In this document: positions 26,132 to 35,471 of the stretch, one piece after another
How the letters are laid out: each line of letters starts with the position of its first letter
How positions within the stretch are numbered: position 1 is the first letter of the stretch
Assembly: GCF_937958065.1 (NCBI RefSeq)
Contig: NZ_CALFXI010000046.1
Coordinates: 1 to 64,000, forward strand
DNA length: 64,000 bases
Reading direction: 5' to 3'
From: an uncultured Steroidobacter sp.
Lineage (GTDB): Bacteria > Pseudomonadota > Gammaproteobacteria > Steroidobacterales > Steroidobacteraceae
Notes under the pieces: model-generated
What the model was told of the DNA's origin: nothing
What the model saw: the letters and a program-made list of their open reading frames with translations, nothing else
The model's database searches: none
Made by a program: the position numbers and the translations under genes

Positions 26132-28903
26132 TCACAATCGCGCTCGTACTCCGAGGAAGTAGCGCGATCCGTAAGTCTCGTTCGCGACCCGCCGCAGGGG
26201 CGTGTTGTGCTCGATGCGCTGTTCGTCGAGCAGGTTGATCGCCTCCAGGAACACGGTGAACCCGGGCAGAATGTTGTAGCTCACCGATGCGTCCAGCGAG
26301 CCGAAATCCTCGTTGAACTCCGGCAGGGCGCCGCGGCCCGAGGGCGTGATCAGCCACTTCTCACGCCAGTTGTACGAGGCACGAGCACCGAAGCGCTCGT
26401 TCTCGAAATACAGGGAATAGTTGTAACTGAGCCGGGACAGACCGGGAAAGGGCAGCGCTTCGCCGGTGATGAGACTCCTGCCTTTGAAGCCTTCGTCCTT
26501 CTGATAGGTCACGTTGGCGAGCGCGCCGAAACCGTTGAACGGCGGGGGCAGGAAATCGAACGCGTACTGGGCGCCGGCTTCGATGCCGTTGATGGTCACT
26601 TCTTCATCGCCGTTCACCGGGATGGCTACCGTATAGAGCGTGCCGCTGCCGTCGTCGCCTTCCTCCGTGACCGAGGTGTTGACGACGAACTGGGAGATCT
26701 CCTTACGGAACGCGGTCGCGGATACGAAGCCGTCCTGCGAGAAGTACCATTCCAGGCCGAGATCGTATTGAAGCGCTTCATACGGTTTCAGCGCGGGATT
26801 GCCGCGCGAACCGGTGAGACCGACGCTGTCCAGGGATCGACGAAATGCCAGCTGGCTCGGGTTGGGGCGTGCGAGCACCTTGCCCGCCGTCATGCGTCCG
26901 ATGAGGTCATCGCGCAGATCGAAGCGCAGATTCAGCGAAGGCAGCCATTTGCTGTAGCCGCCGTCGCGCGAAGCGCGAGGGAATTCAACGTTACCGGGCC
27001 CGTGCTTGATGCGGTTGTATCCTGTAGACATCGTTTCGGTATCCACATAGCGCACGCCCAGCGTGCCGCTGATGGGGATGGGCAGGTCGGCGAACTTGAA
27101 GGAGCCCTGCAGGTAGGCGGCGTTGGTGGTTTCCTCGACCTCCCAGGTGTCCAGGTAGTTCTGGAAGCTGTTGTTGGTCTCGATGTTCGGATTGAACGCA
27201 TACGGGTCGATGTTGCCGAGGCCGCTGGCATCGATCGTCGCGTTGTAAGTGGCGTCGCCATTGTTGTTCCAGTAGCGGATGCCGCCGAAGCCGAGATCGC
27301 CGGTCGCGAAGAACCGCACCGCGTTCACGCCTGAATGGGTATTGACGATGTCCTGTATCACCGACTGCGCGACCGGCACGGTGAGGGTTGCGCCGCTGCT
27401 GCCGATGCCGGGGCGGCTGGTCAACTGGATGGTGCGCTGGAACAGAATGCTGTCCATGGTCAGCTCACGCACTTCCACGCCGGTCTTGATCGAGGTCAAC
27501 CAGTGGCTCTCGGGGCGATATTCGACGTTGAACTGCGCGCTGCGCTCTTCCTGCGAGTTGGTTCTGGGATTGAACACGGCCGTCAGATTGTTCACGGCAT
27601 CGGCGGTGGTCGTGTCGATGCCGGGAAAAGTGAAGTTCGGCGCGCGTGCGCTGTTGCTGTAATCGATGATGGCGCGCGGTAGGCCGAAGATGGTGGCGGT
27701 CGAGTTCTTCTCGTCGTTCTGCACTTCGGCCGAGGCGTAAGTCACGCGGCCATCGAGCTTGAACGATCCTACGTTCCATTCGCCGCCGAACGCCGTGGTG
27801 TACTGCTCGCGTTCCAGGGAGCCGCCAATGTTGCGATAGGCGAGCTCGGTCTGGAACTGCGGATGCGGAATCACTTCAAGATGAGTCACCGTGTTATCCG
27901 GGCCGACCACGCTGTTGGCGTAGTCGATCAGACCCGAGGAGGCGGTGAGCTGCATGAACATGCTGTTGACTTGCTCTTTCGCCTTCGAATAAGTGCCTTC
28001 GGCGAACAGCTTCATGCGGTCCGAAGGCGCCCATTCGAGGATGCCGAGGAACGCCGGCCGCTTGGTTTCGCGGCGGTCCAGGCCGTAACGGGGAATTTCC
28101 GGAATCCAATCGAGCGTGCCGTCCCCATTCACGTCGGTGCCGCGGCCGGGCGTCGCGCCCGCACCGGAAGCCGCTGGCGCTCGACGCAGCCAGCCGGTAG
28201 TGCGCGCGTTGTGACTGTCGAGATGGCGCTCTTCATAAGTCGCCGCGCCCAGAATGCCGAGAGTGTTGTTCAGGAAGCTGCGACTGCCGATGATGGCGAG
28301 CTTGGGGTCGTACTCCTCGGCAAGATTGCTGTAGACCATCTGTGTCGAGCCGGCGAGATAGGGCTCGGGGCTGTCCAACGGCCGGCGGGTAACGACGCGC
28401 ACGGTGCCGCCGATGCCGCCTTCGGTCATGTCCGGCGTGGACGATTTGAACACCTCCAGTCGCGACACGAATTCGACCGGCAGATCGCGAAAGTCGACGT
28501 CGCGGCCGCCGCCAACTGTGAGGGAGAGGGCGGTGACGCCGTTGATCTCGACGCGGTTCAATCCGGGCTCGGCGCCGCGAATGCTGACGCCTCGGCCTTC
28601 GCCGTCCTGCCTGCTGATTTGCACCCCCGTGATGCGCTGGAGCGCTTCACCGAGATTTTTATCCGGGAAGTCGCCGATGTCTTCGGCGGAAATCGCATCC
28701 ACCACCGTGATCGACTCGCGCTTGACCTCGAGCGAAGAGCGCAGGCCGGCGCGAATGCCGGTCACGACGACTTCTTCGAGCTCGCCGCTCTCGGCGCCGA
28801 CTGCGAACGTGGACCATCCGTGTAAGAACAACACAGAGGTGGCCAATGCCCACGAGGCGTGCCTTCTCGATCGCTCACCGCGGTACGCATGGATAGTCGC
28901 CAT
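26132..28903 (-). CDS. TonB-dependent receptor of the carbohydrate-locus type
   Basis: Outer-membrane active transporter. The 923-residue product has a long signal region (to about residue 36), the start of the plug at LEEVVVTGIRAGLRSSLEVK, plug motifs DFPDKNLGEALQRITGVQIS and RGVSIRGAEPGLNRVEING, and a long beta-barrel ending YGSRYFLGVRARL. The plug style matches the Xanthomonas/Caulobacter family of sugar receptors. It is the first gene of the minus-strand pectin operon, 97 bp before GH51, so it probably imports rhamnogalacturonan or arabinan oligosaccharides. Confidence 0.92.
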   Translation of the reverse strand: MATIHAYRGERSRRHASWALATSVLFLHGWSTFAVGAESGELEEVVVTGIRAGLRSSLEVKRESITVVDAISAEDIGDFPDKNLGEALQRITGVQISRQDGEGRGVSIRGAEPGLNRVEINGVTALSLTVGGGRDVDFRDLPVEFVSRLEVFKSSTPDMTEGGIGGTVRVVTRRPLDSPEPYLAGSTQMVYSNLAEEYDPKLAIIGSRSFLNNTLGILGAATYEERHLDSHNARTTGWLRRAPAASGAGATPGRGTDVNGDGTLDWIPEIPRYGLDRRETKRPAFLGILEWAPSDRMKLFAEGTYSKAKEQVNSMFMQLTASSGLIDYANSVVGPDNTVTHLEVIPHPQFQTELAYRNIGGSLEREQYTTAFGGEWNVGSFKLDGRVTYASAEVQNDEKNSTATIFGLPRAIIDYSNSARAPNFTFPGIDTTTADAVNNLTAVFNPRTNSQEERSAQFNVEYRPESHWLTSIKTGVEVRELTMDSILFQRTIQLTSRPGIGSSGATLTVPVAQSVIQDIVNTHSGVNAVRFFATGDLGFGGIRYWNNNGDATYNATIDASGLGNIDPYAFNPNIETNNSFQNYLDTWEVEETTNAAYLQGSFKFADLPIPISGTLGVRYVDTETMSTGYNRIKHGPGNVEFPRASRDGGYSKWLPSLNLRFDLRDDLIGRMTAGKVLARPNPSQLAFRRSLDSVGLTGSRGNPALKPYEALQYDLGLEWYFSQDGFVSATAFRKEISQFVVNTSVTEEGDDGSGTLYTVAIPVNGDEEVTINGIEAGAQYAFDFLPPPFNGFGALANVTYQKDEGFKGRSLITGEALPFPGLSRLSYNYSLYFENERFGARASYNWREKWLITPSGRGALPEFNEDFGSLDASVSYNILPGFTVFLEAINLLDEQRIEHNTPLRRVANETYGSRYFLGVRARL

Positions 28904-29001
28904 GAAATCCCCCGATCCGTCTGCTTTTTTGGCCGTCTACTCGTGGCTGTCCGGGCCAGCTCCGAGCGTGCCCGAGCTGCTTGCGGGCGCCGGGCGCGGC
29001 T

Positions 29002-29140
29002 GGTGACACCGGTGACAATCCGGCACGACCCCGACCCGGCCGTTGCTAATATTTGCGCTAGTTTGATCGAATTTGCAATCATTTGTCAGAGAAATCGTCT
29101 TTGCGACGCAAAATAGCGCTGCCATTGATCAGTTTTGATC
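29002..29140. promoter_or_regulatory. Divergent promoter region with repeated TTGATC and GGTGACA boxes
   Basis: Between the TonB receptor and the PL26-like gene (28904-29196) there are three TTGATC boxes (29063-29068, 29125-29130, 29135-29140). The last two are exactly 10 bp apart and the first is 62 bp away. There is also a GGTGACA direct repeat (29002-29008, 29011-29017). The phasing suggests a bound regulator controlling both directions. Confidence 0.4.
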
Positions 29141-29196
29141 GACACTGAGCAAGATCGGGTTTCAAGTTCGCGCATTCAGGAATCACGGGGGATGCA

Positions 29197-31944
29197 ATGA
29201 AGCAGGGGATTTCGCGACGGCATTTCATCGCCGCGAGCGCGCTGGCACCGGCGGCGTTCAGCGGCGCGGCGAGCTCACAAACGGCGTCGCCCGGCGCGGT
29301 CGCGCTCGCCACGAAACAAACATTTGCCGAGGGTGCCTGGTGTCACTGGCTCGACGATCGAGCACCGGACGTATCGACGGGTGTCACTTGGGGCATGCCG
29401 TGGCCGCGAAGCAAACATTCGCCACGAACGCCATTCTCTCTGCGTGATCGCGACGGCAATCGCGTGCCATTGCAGACCTGGCCGCTCGCGTATTGGCCGG
29501 ACGGATCGCTGAAGTGGACGGCACATGCAGTGGCGGCGGATGTGACTTCCCGAAGCACCGCGTTTCGAGTCGAACCGGGTCAAAAGGGGCCCGCCCCGGC
29601 GACCACCCTCCATGTGAAGCAGGACTCCGCAGCGATCGAGATCGACACAGGAATGATGACTTGCCGCGTGCTTCGTCACGGCGCGATCTGCATCGATTGG
29701 ATTCGGCGCGGCGACCAGCAGTTGCTCAAATCAGGCCGGTTGATCGCGGTCAGACAGGATGCGCCGCTCGAGGAGGCGGACGCTGCCGTCAGGGTGGAAA
29801 CGTTCGAGTCGCAGATCGAGTCGGCCGAGATCGAGCATGAGGGGCCGTTGCGCGCGGTGATCAAGGTGACGGGGTGGCATTCACGCCCGCAGGGACGTCG
29901 TTGGTTGCCATTCACGCTGCGACTGTATTTCTACGCGGGCGCCGATGATGTGCGAGTGATTCACACGTTCGTCTTCGACGGCAATGAAGCGACGGATTTC
30001 ATTCGGGGCATCGGCGTGAGGTTCGACATGCCTCTGGCAGACGCGCTTCACGATCGGCATGTTCGTTTCGTCGGCGAGAACGAGGGTGTATTCGGCGAAG
30101 CGGTGCGAGGACTGACAGGTCTGCGTCGCGATCCCGGCGCCGAGGCACGCGCAGCTCAGATCGCCGGGCGCGCGGTGGCTTCGATCGAGCCGGGAGTCGC
30201 CGGCGGCCTCGAGTTGATTCCAGCTTTCGGCGACTGGACCTTGTTGCAGCCGACGGCGGATTCGTTCCAGATTCGCAAGCGAACGGCCGTCGGGCATGCC
30301 TGGCTCGACGCGAGTCGCGGCGCTCGCGCCTCCGGGCTGGGTTATGTCGGCGGCCCGAGCGGCGGCGTCGCCTTCGGCATTCGCAACTTCTGGGAAAGTC
30401 ACCCAGCGCAACTGGATATCCGCAACGCGCGCAGCGAGCAGGCCGAAGTCACGATGTGGCTGTGGGCGCCGGACGCGCCGCCCATGGACCTGCGCTTCTA
30501 TCACGATGGCATGGGCCAGGACACGCACGAGAAACAGCTGCAAGGTCTCGATATCACTTACGAGGATTACGAGCCCGGATTTGGCACGCCGGTCGGGGTC
30601 GCACGGACCAGCGAGATGCGGTTGTGGTTGCTCGATGCCACGCCCGCTCGCGAACGTTTCGTGCAACTCGCGGCGGCAGTGCGCACGCCGGCAGTGATGG
30701 TCGCAGTGCCCGAGACTCTGCATCGGTCGGGGGTGTTTGGCGGCACCTTCTCGCTGCCCGATCGATCAGCCCCCAGGCAAACGCGCATCGAAGCGCAGTT
30801 GGACTGGCTGTTCGACTTCTACGAGAAGCAGCGCGACCAGCACAGCTGGTATGGGTTCTGGAACTACGGCGATGTCATGCACACCTATGATGCGGATCGT
30901 CACACCTGGCGCTACGACGTGGGGGGCTATGCCTGGGACAACTCGGAGCTGTCCACGGATATCTGGCTATGGCTGTATTTCCTGCGTACCGGTCGCGCCG
31001 AGGTATATCGATTCGCGGAGGCGATGACACGTCACACGGGCGAGGTCGATGTTCATCACCTGGGCAAGTTCGCGCCCCTCGGCTCGCGACACAATGTCAT
31101 GCACTGGGGCTGCAGCGCCAAGCAACTGCGCATCAGCACGGCGTTGAATCGCCGTTACTACTACTTTCTGACTGCCGATGAGCGCGTCGGCGATCTGTTG
31201 CGCGAGCAGTTGGAGGCGGCTCGCACGCTGCGCACTGTCGTTCCAGAGCGGAAGTTGCCGGAGGCGCAGGACCGGCGACAGGAATCCGCAGACGGCGACT
31301 ATGCACGTCTCGGCTTTGGCACGGACTGGGGCTCGATTGCTGGAGCCTGGCTGACGGAGTGGGAGAGAACGGGTTCGCGCCAGATGCGCGACCGGCTGGT
31401 CGCGAGCATGCGATCGATTGGCTCGCAGCCCAGAGGGTTCTTCACCGGGGGTGGGCGCATGAACCTGAAGACGGGTGCGTTCGATATCGGCAAGGACACG
31501 GCATTGAATGTTTCGCACCTCAGTGCCGCGTTCGGATTGCCGGAAGTATGTGCCGAGTTGATCGAGCTGCTGAAAGTCCCGGAGTTCGAGCGAGCGTGGG
31601 TACAGTACTGCACGTTATACAACGCGCCGGTGGAACAGCAGAAGGCAGAGCTGGGCGAGAGTTTCGGCGAGCTCAACCTGGGACAGGGACATTCGCGGCT
31701 GACGGCGTATGCGGCGAGCAGGAAGCGAGATCCACAGCTGGCACGTCGCGCGTGGCAGGAGTTCTACGCAGGTCGTGCGGGGTTCAAGCCGGAGCAGCGC
31801 TTCGAATCGAGGCAAATCCGCGGGCCGGCGGTCATGAATGCAGTGGATGAGGCCGCGTGGGTGTCAACGAACGAGGCGGCGCAATGGGGCTTGGCCGCGA
31901 TCGAATGCCTGGCATTTGCGGCAGAGGGGCTGCAGGACAGCTGA
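29197..31944 (+). CDS. Tat-exported PcRGLX/PL26-like protein, probable exo-rhamnogalacturonan lyase
   Basis: A 915-residue protein with a Tat signal (SRRHFIAASALAPAA, residues 6-20). It resembles the PcRGLX/YetA-like family, whose fungal member (PL26) removes unsaturated galacturonyl-rhamnose from the end of rhamnogalacturonan I. The N-terminal half is beta-rich (LQTWPLAYWPDGSLKWT is typical of the family) and the C-terminal half is an alpha/alpha toroid (WYGFWNYGDVMHTYD, GGYAWDNSELSTDIWLWLY, HHLGKFAPLGSRHN). It is divergent from the receptor operon with GH105, which would act on its product. Family assignment is from recall of motifs and could be to a relative of PL26. Confidence 0.75.
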   Translation: MKQGISRRHFIAASALAPAAFSGAASSQTASPGAVALATKQTFAEGAWCHWLDDRAPDVSTGVTWGMPWPRSKHSPRTPFSLRDRDGNRVPLQTWPLAYWPDGSLKWTAHAVAADVTSRSTAFRVEPGQKGPAPATTLHVKQDSAAIEIDTGMMTCRVLRHGAICIDWIRRGDQQLLKSGRLIAVRQDAPLEEADAAVRVETFESQIESAEIEHEGPLRAVIKVTGWHSRPQGRRWLPFTLRLYFYAGADDVRVIHTFVFDGNEATDFIRGIGVRFDMPLADALHDRHVRFVGENEGVFGEAVRGLTGLRRDPGAEARAAQIAGRAVASIEPGVAGGLELIPAFGDWTLLQPTADSFQIRKRTAVGHAWLDASRGARASGLGYVGGPSGGVAFGIRNFWESHPAQLDIRNARSEQAEVTMWLWAPDAPPMDLRFYHDGMGQDTHEKQLQGLDITYEDYEPGFGTPVGVARTSEMRLWLLDATPARERFVQLAAAVRTPAVMVAVPETLHRSGVFGGTFSLPDRSAPRQTRIEAQLDWLFDFYEKQRDQHSWYGFWNYGDVMHTYDADRHTWRYDVGGYAWDNSELSTDIWLWLYFLRTGRAEVYRFAEAMTRHTGEVDVHHLGKFAPLGSRHNVMHWGCSAKQLRISTALNRRYYYFLTADERVGDLLREQLEAARTLRTVVPERKLPEAQDRRQESADGDYARLGFGTDWGSIAGAWLTEWERTGSRQMRDRLVASMRSIGSQPRGFFTGGGRMNLKTGAFDIGKDTALNVSHLSAAFGLPEVCAELIELLKVPEFERAWVQYCTLYNAPVEQQKAELGESFGELNLGQGHSRLTAYAASRKRDPQLARRAWQEFYAGRAGFKPEQRFESRQIRGPAVMNAVDEAAWVSTNEAAQWGLAAIECLAFAAEGLQDS

Positions 31945-31994
31945 ATCGGAGCATCGCGCGCCTCGATCGGGAGGCGCGCGATGCTCACTGACGA

Positions 31995-33275
31995 TCAGCT
32001 CTTGCGCGCAATCCTCAGCAACTCACCATCAGCTGCTTCGGTCACGACGTAGACCGCGCCATCCGGGCCTTGCTTCACGTCGCGGATGCGACGGTTGCGG
32101 TCCTCCAGCAGCCATTCTTCGCCGACCACCTTGCCGTCCTGCATCTGCAGGCGGACGAGCTTGGTGCTGACCATGCCGCCGACGAAGATGTTGCCTTGCC
32201 ACTCGGGGAACATGCTGCCGTCGTACACGATCATGCCGGAAGGAGCGATGACCGGATCCCAGTAATAGACCGGCTGCTCCATGCCTTCCTTCGCGGTGAT
32301 GCCTTCACCGATTTTCGGGCCGGCATATTCGATGCCGTAGGTGATGACCGGCCAGCCGTAGTTCAGGCCCGCTTGCGGTTGGTTCAGCTCGTCGCCGCCG
32401 CGGGGGCCGTGCTCGATGGCCCACAGCTTGCCCTGGGCGTCGAGGGCGGCCGCCTGTATGTTGCGATGGCCGTACGACCAGATTTCGGGCTTGGCATCGC
32501 TGCGACCGACGAACGGGTTGTCGCTGGGCACGCTGCCGTCGGGGTTCAGGCGCACGATCTTGCCGAAGTGGCTGTTGAGATCCTGCGACTGCACGCGTGT
32601 TTCGGGCAACGAGCGCTCGCCGAGCGCCAGGAACAACTTGCCATCGGGGGCGAACACGATGCGTGAGCCGAAGTGCAGCTTCGATTCCCACGTCGGCATC
32701 TGGCGGAAGATCACTTGCACGTTCTCGACGGCGGTTTCGTCCGCCGACAACACGCCCTTGGCGAGCGCGGTGCCGTTGCCGCCTTTACGCGGCTCGGCAT
32801 AGCTCCAGTAAATCGTGCGATTGGTCGCGAACTGCGGATCGAGGGCCACGTCGAGCAGGCCGCCCTGGCCTTCGAAATAAACCTTCGGCAATCCTTTCAA
32901 GGGCGCGGACACCTGGCCGTCCTTGCCGACGATGCGCAGATTGCCCTGGCGTTCGGTGACCAGGATGCGCTGATCCGGCAGGAACTCGAAGGCCCAGGCG
33001 CCGTTCAAGTCCTTCGCGACCACGGACACCTCCAGGGGAAACTCGCTCTTGACGGCGGGCGCGCGCGTCTGGCCAGCGAATGCCGGCTTGAAATCCTCGC
33101 CATTCGGCGGCCGGGTTTCGAGGGGGGTGTTCGAGGCCGCTGTGGAGGCGGATGCCGCCGGAGCACTCGCATCCGCCGCCGGCGCCGCAGCTTCGCGCGA
33201 ACAGGCGGCGCACAGCGCCAACAGTGACAGAGTGGCCGCCTTCAGCAGCGACGAATGCTGGTACGTCGGGTGCAT
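31995..33275 (-). CDS. PQQ-dependent sugar dehydrogenase, lipoprotein
   Basis: Soluble aldose-dehydrogenase-type six-bladed propeller that oxidises sugars with PQQ. The product of about 426 residues begins with a lipoprotein signal (LLALCAACSREA, Cys as likely lipidation site), then an Ala/Ser-rich linker of about 40 residues. Motifs include LNGAWAFEFLPDQRILVTER, GQGGLLDVALDP, GERSLPETRVQ, WSYGHRNIQAAALD and EHGPRGGDELN, which carry PQQ and Ca ligands. ATG 33275 was chosen to give the signal; the frame is open 13 codons upstream. Its end is 50 bp from the PL26-like gene (convergent). Confidence 0.88.
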   Translation of the reverse strand: MHPTYQHSSLLKAATLSLLALCAACSREAAAPAADASAPAASASTAASNTPLETRPPNGEDFKPAFAGQTRAPAVKSEFPLEVSVVAKDLNGAWAFEFLPDQRILVTERQGNLRIVGKDGQVSAPLKGLPKVYFEGQGGLLDVALDPQFATNRTIYWSYAEPRKGGNGTALAKGVLSADETAVENVQVIFRQMPTWESKLHFGSRIVFAPDGKLFLALGERSLPETRVQSQDLNSHFGKIVRLNPDGSVPSDNPFVGRSDAKPEIWSYGHRNIQAAALDAQGKLWAIEHGPRGGDELNQPQAGLNYGWPVITYGIEYAGPKIGEGITAKEGMEQPVYYWDPVIAPSGMIVYDGSMFPEWQGNIFVGGMVSTKLVRLQMQDGKVVGEEWLLEDRNRRIRDVKQGPDGAVYVVTEAADGELLRIARKS

Positions 33276-33346
33276 ACGATGTCTCGCAATGTCTCGTTGT
33301 TGGGGAGGAGTCATGTTGCGGAGTATATGCGTTATCCTCGGAAGTT

Positions 33347-35467
33347 ATGAGCGCCCAGTCATCAGTCGCATCGTTGCCCGAGGCTCGGGCACGCTGGACA
33401 CCGCTATACGCCGTTACTGTGATCGTCGGCGCGTGTCTGTTGTTCCTGGTGCAACCGCTGATCGCGAAGATGATCCTGCCCTGGTTCGGTGGCACCTCCG
33501 CGGTCTGGAGCGCGGCGCTGGTGTTTTTCCAGGCATGCGTGCTCGGCGGTTATAGCTACGCGCATTGGCTGACTCGCATTTCGCCGCGCCGGCAAAGTCT
33601 GATTCACGGCGCATTGCTGATCTTCGCATGCCTGCTGATGCCCATCCTGCCGTCGGAAGCCTTGCGGCCCGACGGCAGCGGCAATCCCGCATTACAGATC
33701 CTGCTGCTGCTGACGGTGACGGTCGGTCTGCCCTCGGTGATGCTCAGCTCGACCAGTCCGTTGCTGCAGGTCTGGTATATGCGGCGAACGGGAAGCGAGC
33801 CGCCGTATTGGCTGTTCGCATGGTCGAATGCGGGGTCGCTGCTCGCGCTGCTGAGCTTTCCGCTGTTGCTCGAGCCGGCCTTCGACTCCCGCACGCTGGC
33901 GCTCGGATGGAGTGCGTTGTTCGTCGTGTTCGCGGCCCTGTGCATCTGGCTGGCTTATTTGAACAGCAAACAATCGATACCCGAAGTCGCCGCTGTCGAC
34001 GAATCCGCCCGGACGCAGGCGCCTGCGCCGACTGTTTCGCGAATGGCTCTGTGGCTGTTGTTGTCGGCGTGTGCGTCCGGGTTGCTGGTCACCATCTCGG
34101 CGAATCTCAGTGCCAACGTTGCGCCGATTCCGTTGTTGTGGGTGGTGCCGCTGGCGCTGTATCTGCTGACTTTCATCCTCGCGTTCAGCCACCACCGCAT
34201 CTACAACCCGGCCTGGTACTTTCCGCTGGTGGCGCTGTCGCTCGGCGGCCTTGCTTATCTCTATACGCAGCGCCTGGAAAACTGGCCGATGCAATACGTG
34301 GTGCCGGCTTATCTCGCGAGCCTGTTCATCATCTGCATGGCCTGTCATGGCGAGCTGGTGATGCGGCGGCCGGCGGGGCCGTACCTCACGCGCTTCTACT
34401 TGCTGATATCGCTCGGTGGCGTGTTGGGTGGCGCGTTCGTGGGCTTGATCGCGCCAGTGGTATTCGATACCTACGTCGAGCTGCCGTTGCTGCTGGTGCT
34501 GATCGCCGAGTTGTACGTCTTGATGCAGTGGTATCGGCGCGGCTCGCGACGAACGCTGTTGCTGGTTCGGGTCGTGATGGTTCTTGGCGTGCTCACGCTG
34601 ATGGGCGAATTGCTCCGCTCCGAGATCCAGGATCGCAGGCAAAGCGTGCTGGTGCAGAGAAATTTCTACGGCGTGCTGAGCGTGCAGGACGATCCGCTCT
34701 CGTTGGAGCTGGCGCGCCGCTATCTGATTCACGGCACGATCAGTCATGGCTATCAGTATCTGCTGGCAGACTGGCACCGGGTGCCGTCATCGTACTTCTC
34801 CAGGCATTCGGGCGTCGGGCTGGCCTTGACGGCGCTGCAAGCGGACGGGCCGGTGAGGATGGGCGTGGTCGGTCTGGGCGTCGGCGTGCTGTCAGGCTAT
34901 GTGCGGGAGGGCGACTACGCGCGGTTCTATGAAATCAATCCGGACGTGGTCGACATCGCCGATTCGTACTTTACCTTTCTACCCGCGGCACGCGTCGCTG
35001 GCGACGTGCAGGTGGTGCTCGGCGATGCTCGCTTGACGCTGGAGCGTCAGCCCTCGCAACAGTTCGATCTGCTGGCCATCGATGCATTCTCCAGTGACGC
35101 CATTCCCACGCATCTGCTGACGCGCGAGGCGTTCGAGCTGTACTTCAAACATCTGAAGCCTGGCGGCGTCCTGGCCGTGCACATCTCGAACCGATACGTC
35201 GATCTGGTTCCGGTTTGCGCAAGATCCGCCGAGCATGTGCACCGATCGGCGCGAGTGGTGCGCAGTATCAGCGATGGCACCTACGATACGAGCATCTGGG
35301 TCGTGGTCACGTCCAACCAGGAGTTGCTGGCCCGCCCGGAATTTCGCGGCTCCAATACGTACGATGCGACTGCGGACGAGTCATTCCCCGGCTGGAGCGA
35401 TCAATACAGCAGCCTCTGGCCGCTGCTGCGCCTGAGGACGGCGACCAACGCTGTCGAGCCTAACTAG
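33347..35467 (+). CDS. Membrane-fused spermidine-synthase-like protein
   Basis: A 706-residue protein with about 12 predicted membrane helices (residues 20-430) and a C-terminal soluble domain of the spermidine synthase/methyltransferase fold. The soluble part has MGVVGLGVGVLSGY (SAM/dcSAM-binding loop), FYEINPDVVDIA (acidic residue), GDARLTLE and LAIDAFSSDAIPTHLLT with the usual catalytic Asp. No S-adenosylmethionine decarboxylase gene is nearby, so polyamine synthesis is not certain; a lipid or exported polyamine could be involved. ATG 33347 has GGAAG in front; the longer upstream frame overlaps the divergent gene. Its 3' end overlaps the RimK-like gene by 8 bp. Confidence 0.85.
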   Translation: MSAQSSVASLPEARARWTPLYAVTVIVGACLLFLVQPLIAKMILPWFGGTSAVWSAALVFFQACVLGGYSYAHWLTRISPRRQSLIHGALLIFACLLMPILPSEALRPDGSGNPALQILLLLTVTVGLPSVMLSSTSPLLQVWYMRRTGSEPPYWLFAWSNAGSLLALLSFPLLLEPAFDSRTLALGWSALFVVFAALCIWLAYLNSKQSIPEVAAVDESARTQAPAPTVSRMALWLLLSACASGLLVTISANLSANVAPIPLLWVVPLALYLLTFILAFSHHRIYNPAWYFPLVALSLGGLAYLYTQRLENWPMQYVVPAYLASLFIICMACHGELVMRRPAGPYLTRFYLLISLGGVLGGAFVGLIAPVVFDTYVELPLLLVLIAELYVLMQWYRRGSRRTLLLVRVVMVLGVLTLMGELLRSEIQDRRQSVLVQRNFYGVLSVQDDPLSLELARRYLIHGTISHGYQYLLADWHRVPSSYFSRHSGVGLALTALQADGPVRMGVVGLGVGVLSGYVREGDYARFYEINPDVVDIADSYFTFLPAARVAGDVQVVLGDARLTLERQPSQQFDLLAIDAFSSDAIPTHLLTREAFELYFKHLKPGGVLAVHISNRYVDLVPVCARSAEHVHRSARVVRSISDGTYDTSIWVVVTSNQELLARPEFRGSNTYDATADESFPGWSDQYSSLWPLLRLRTATNAVEPN

Positions 35468-35471
35468 GCTC
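35456..35471. terminator. Bidirectional palindrome at overlapping convergent gene ends
   Basis: GAGCCTAACTAGGCTC is self-complementary (6-bp stem, 4-nt loop) and contains the stop codons of both convergent genes. It lacks T tracts; it may serve both transcripts. Confidence 0.4.
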
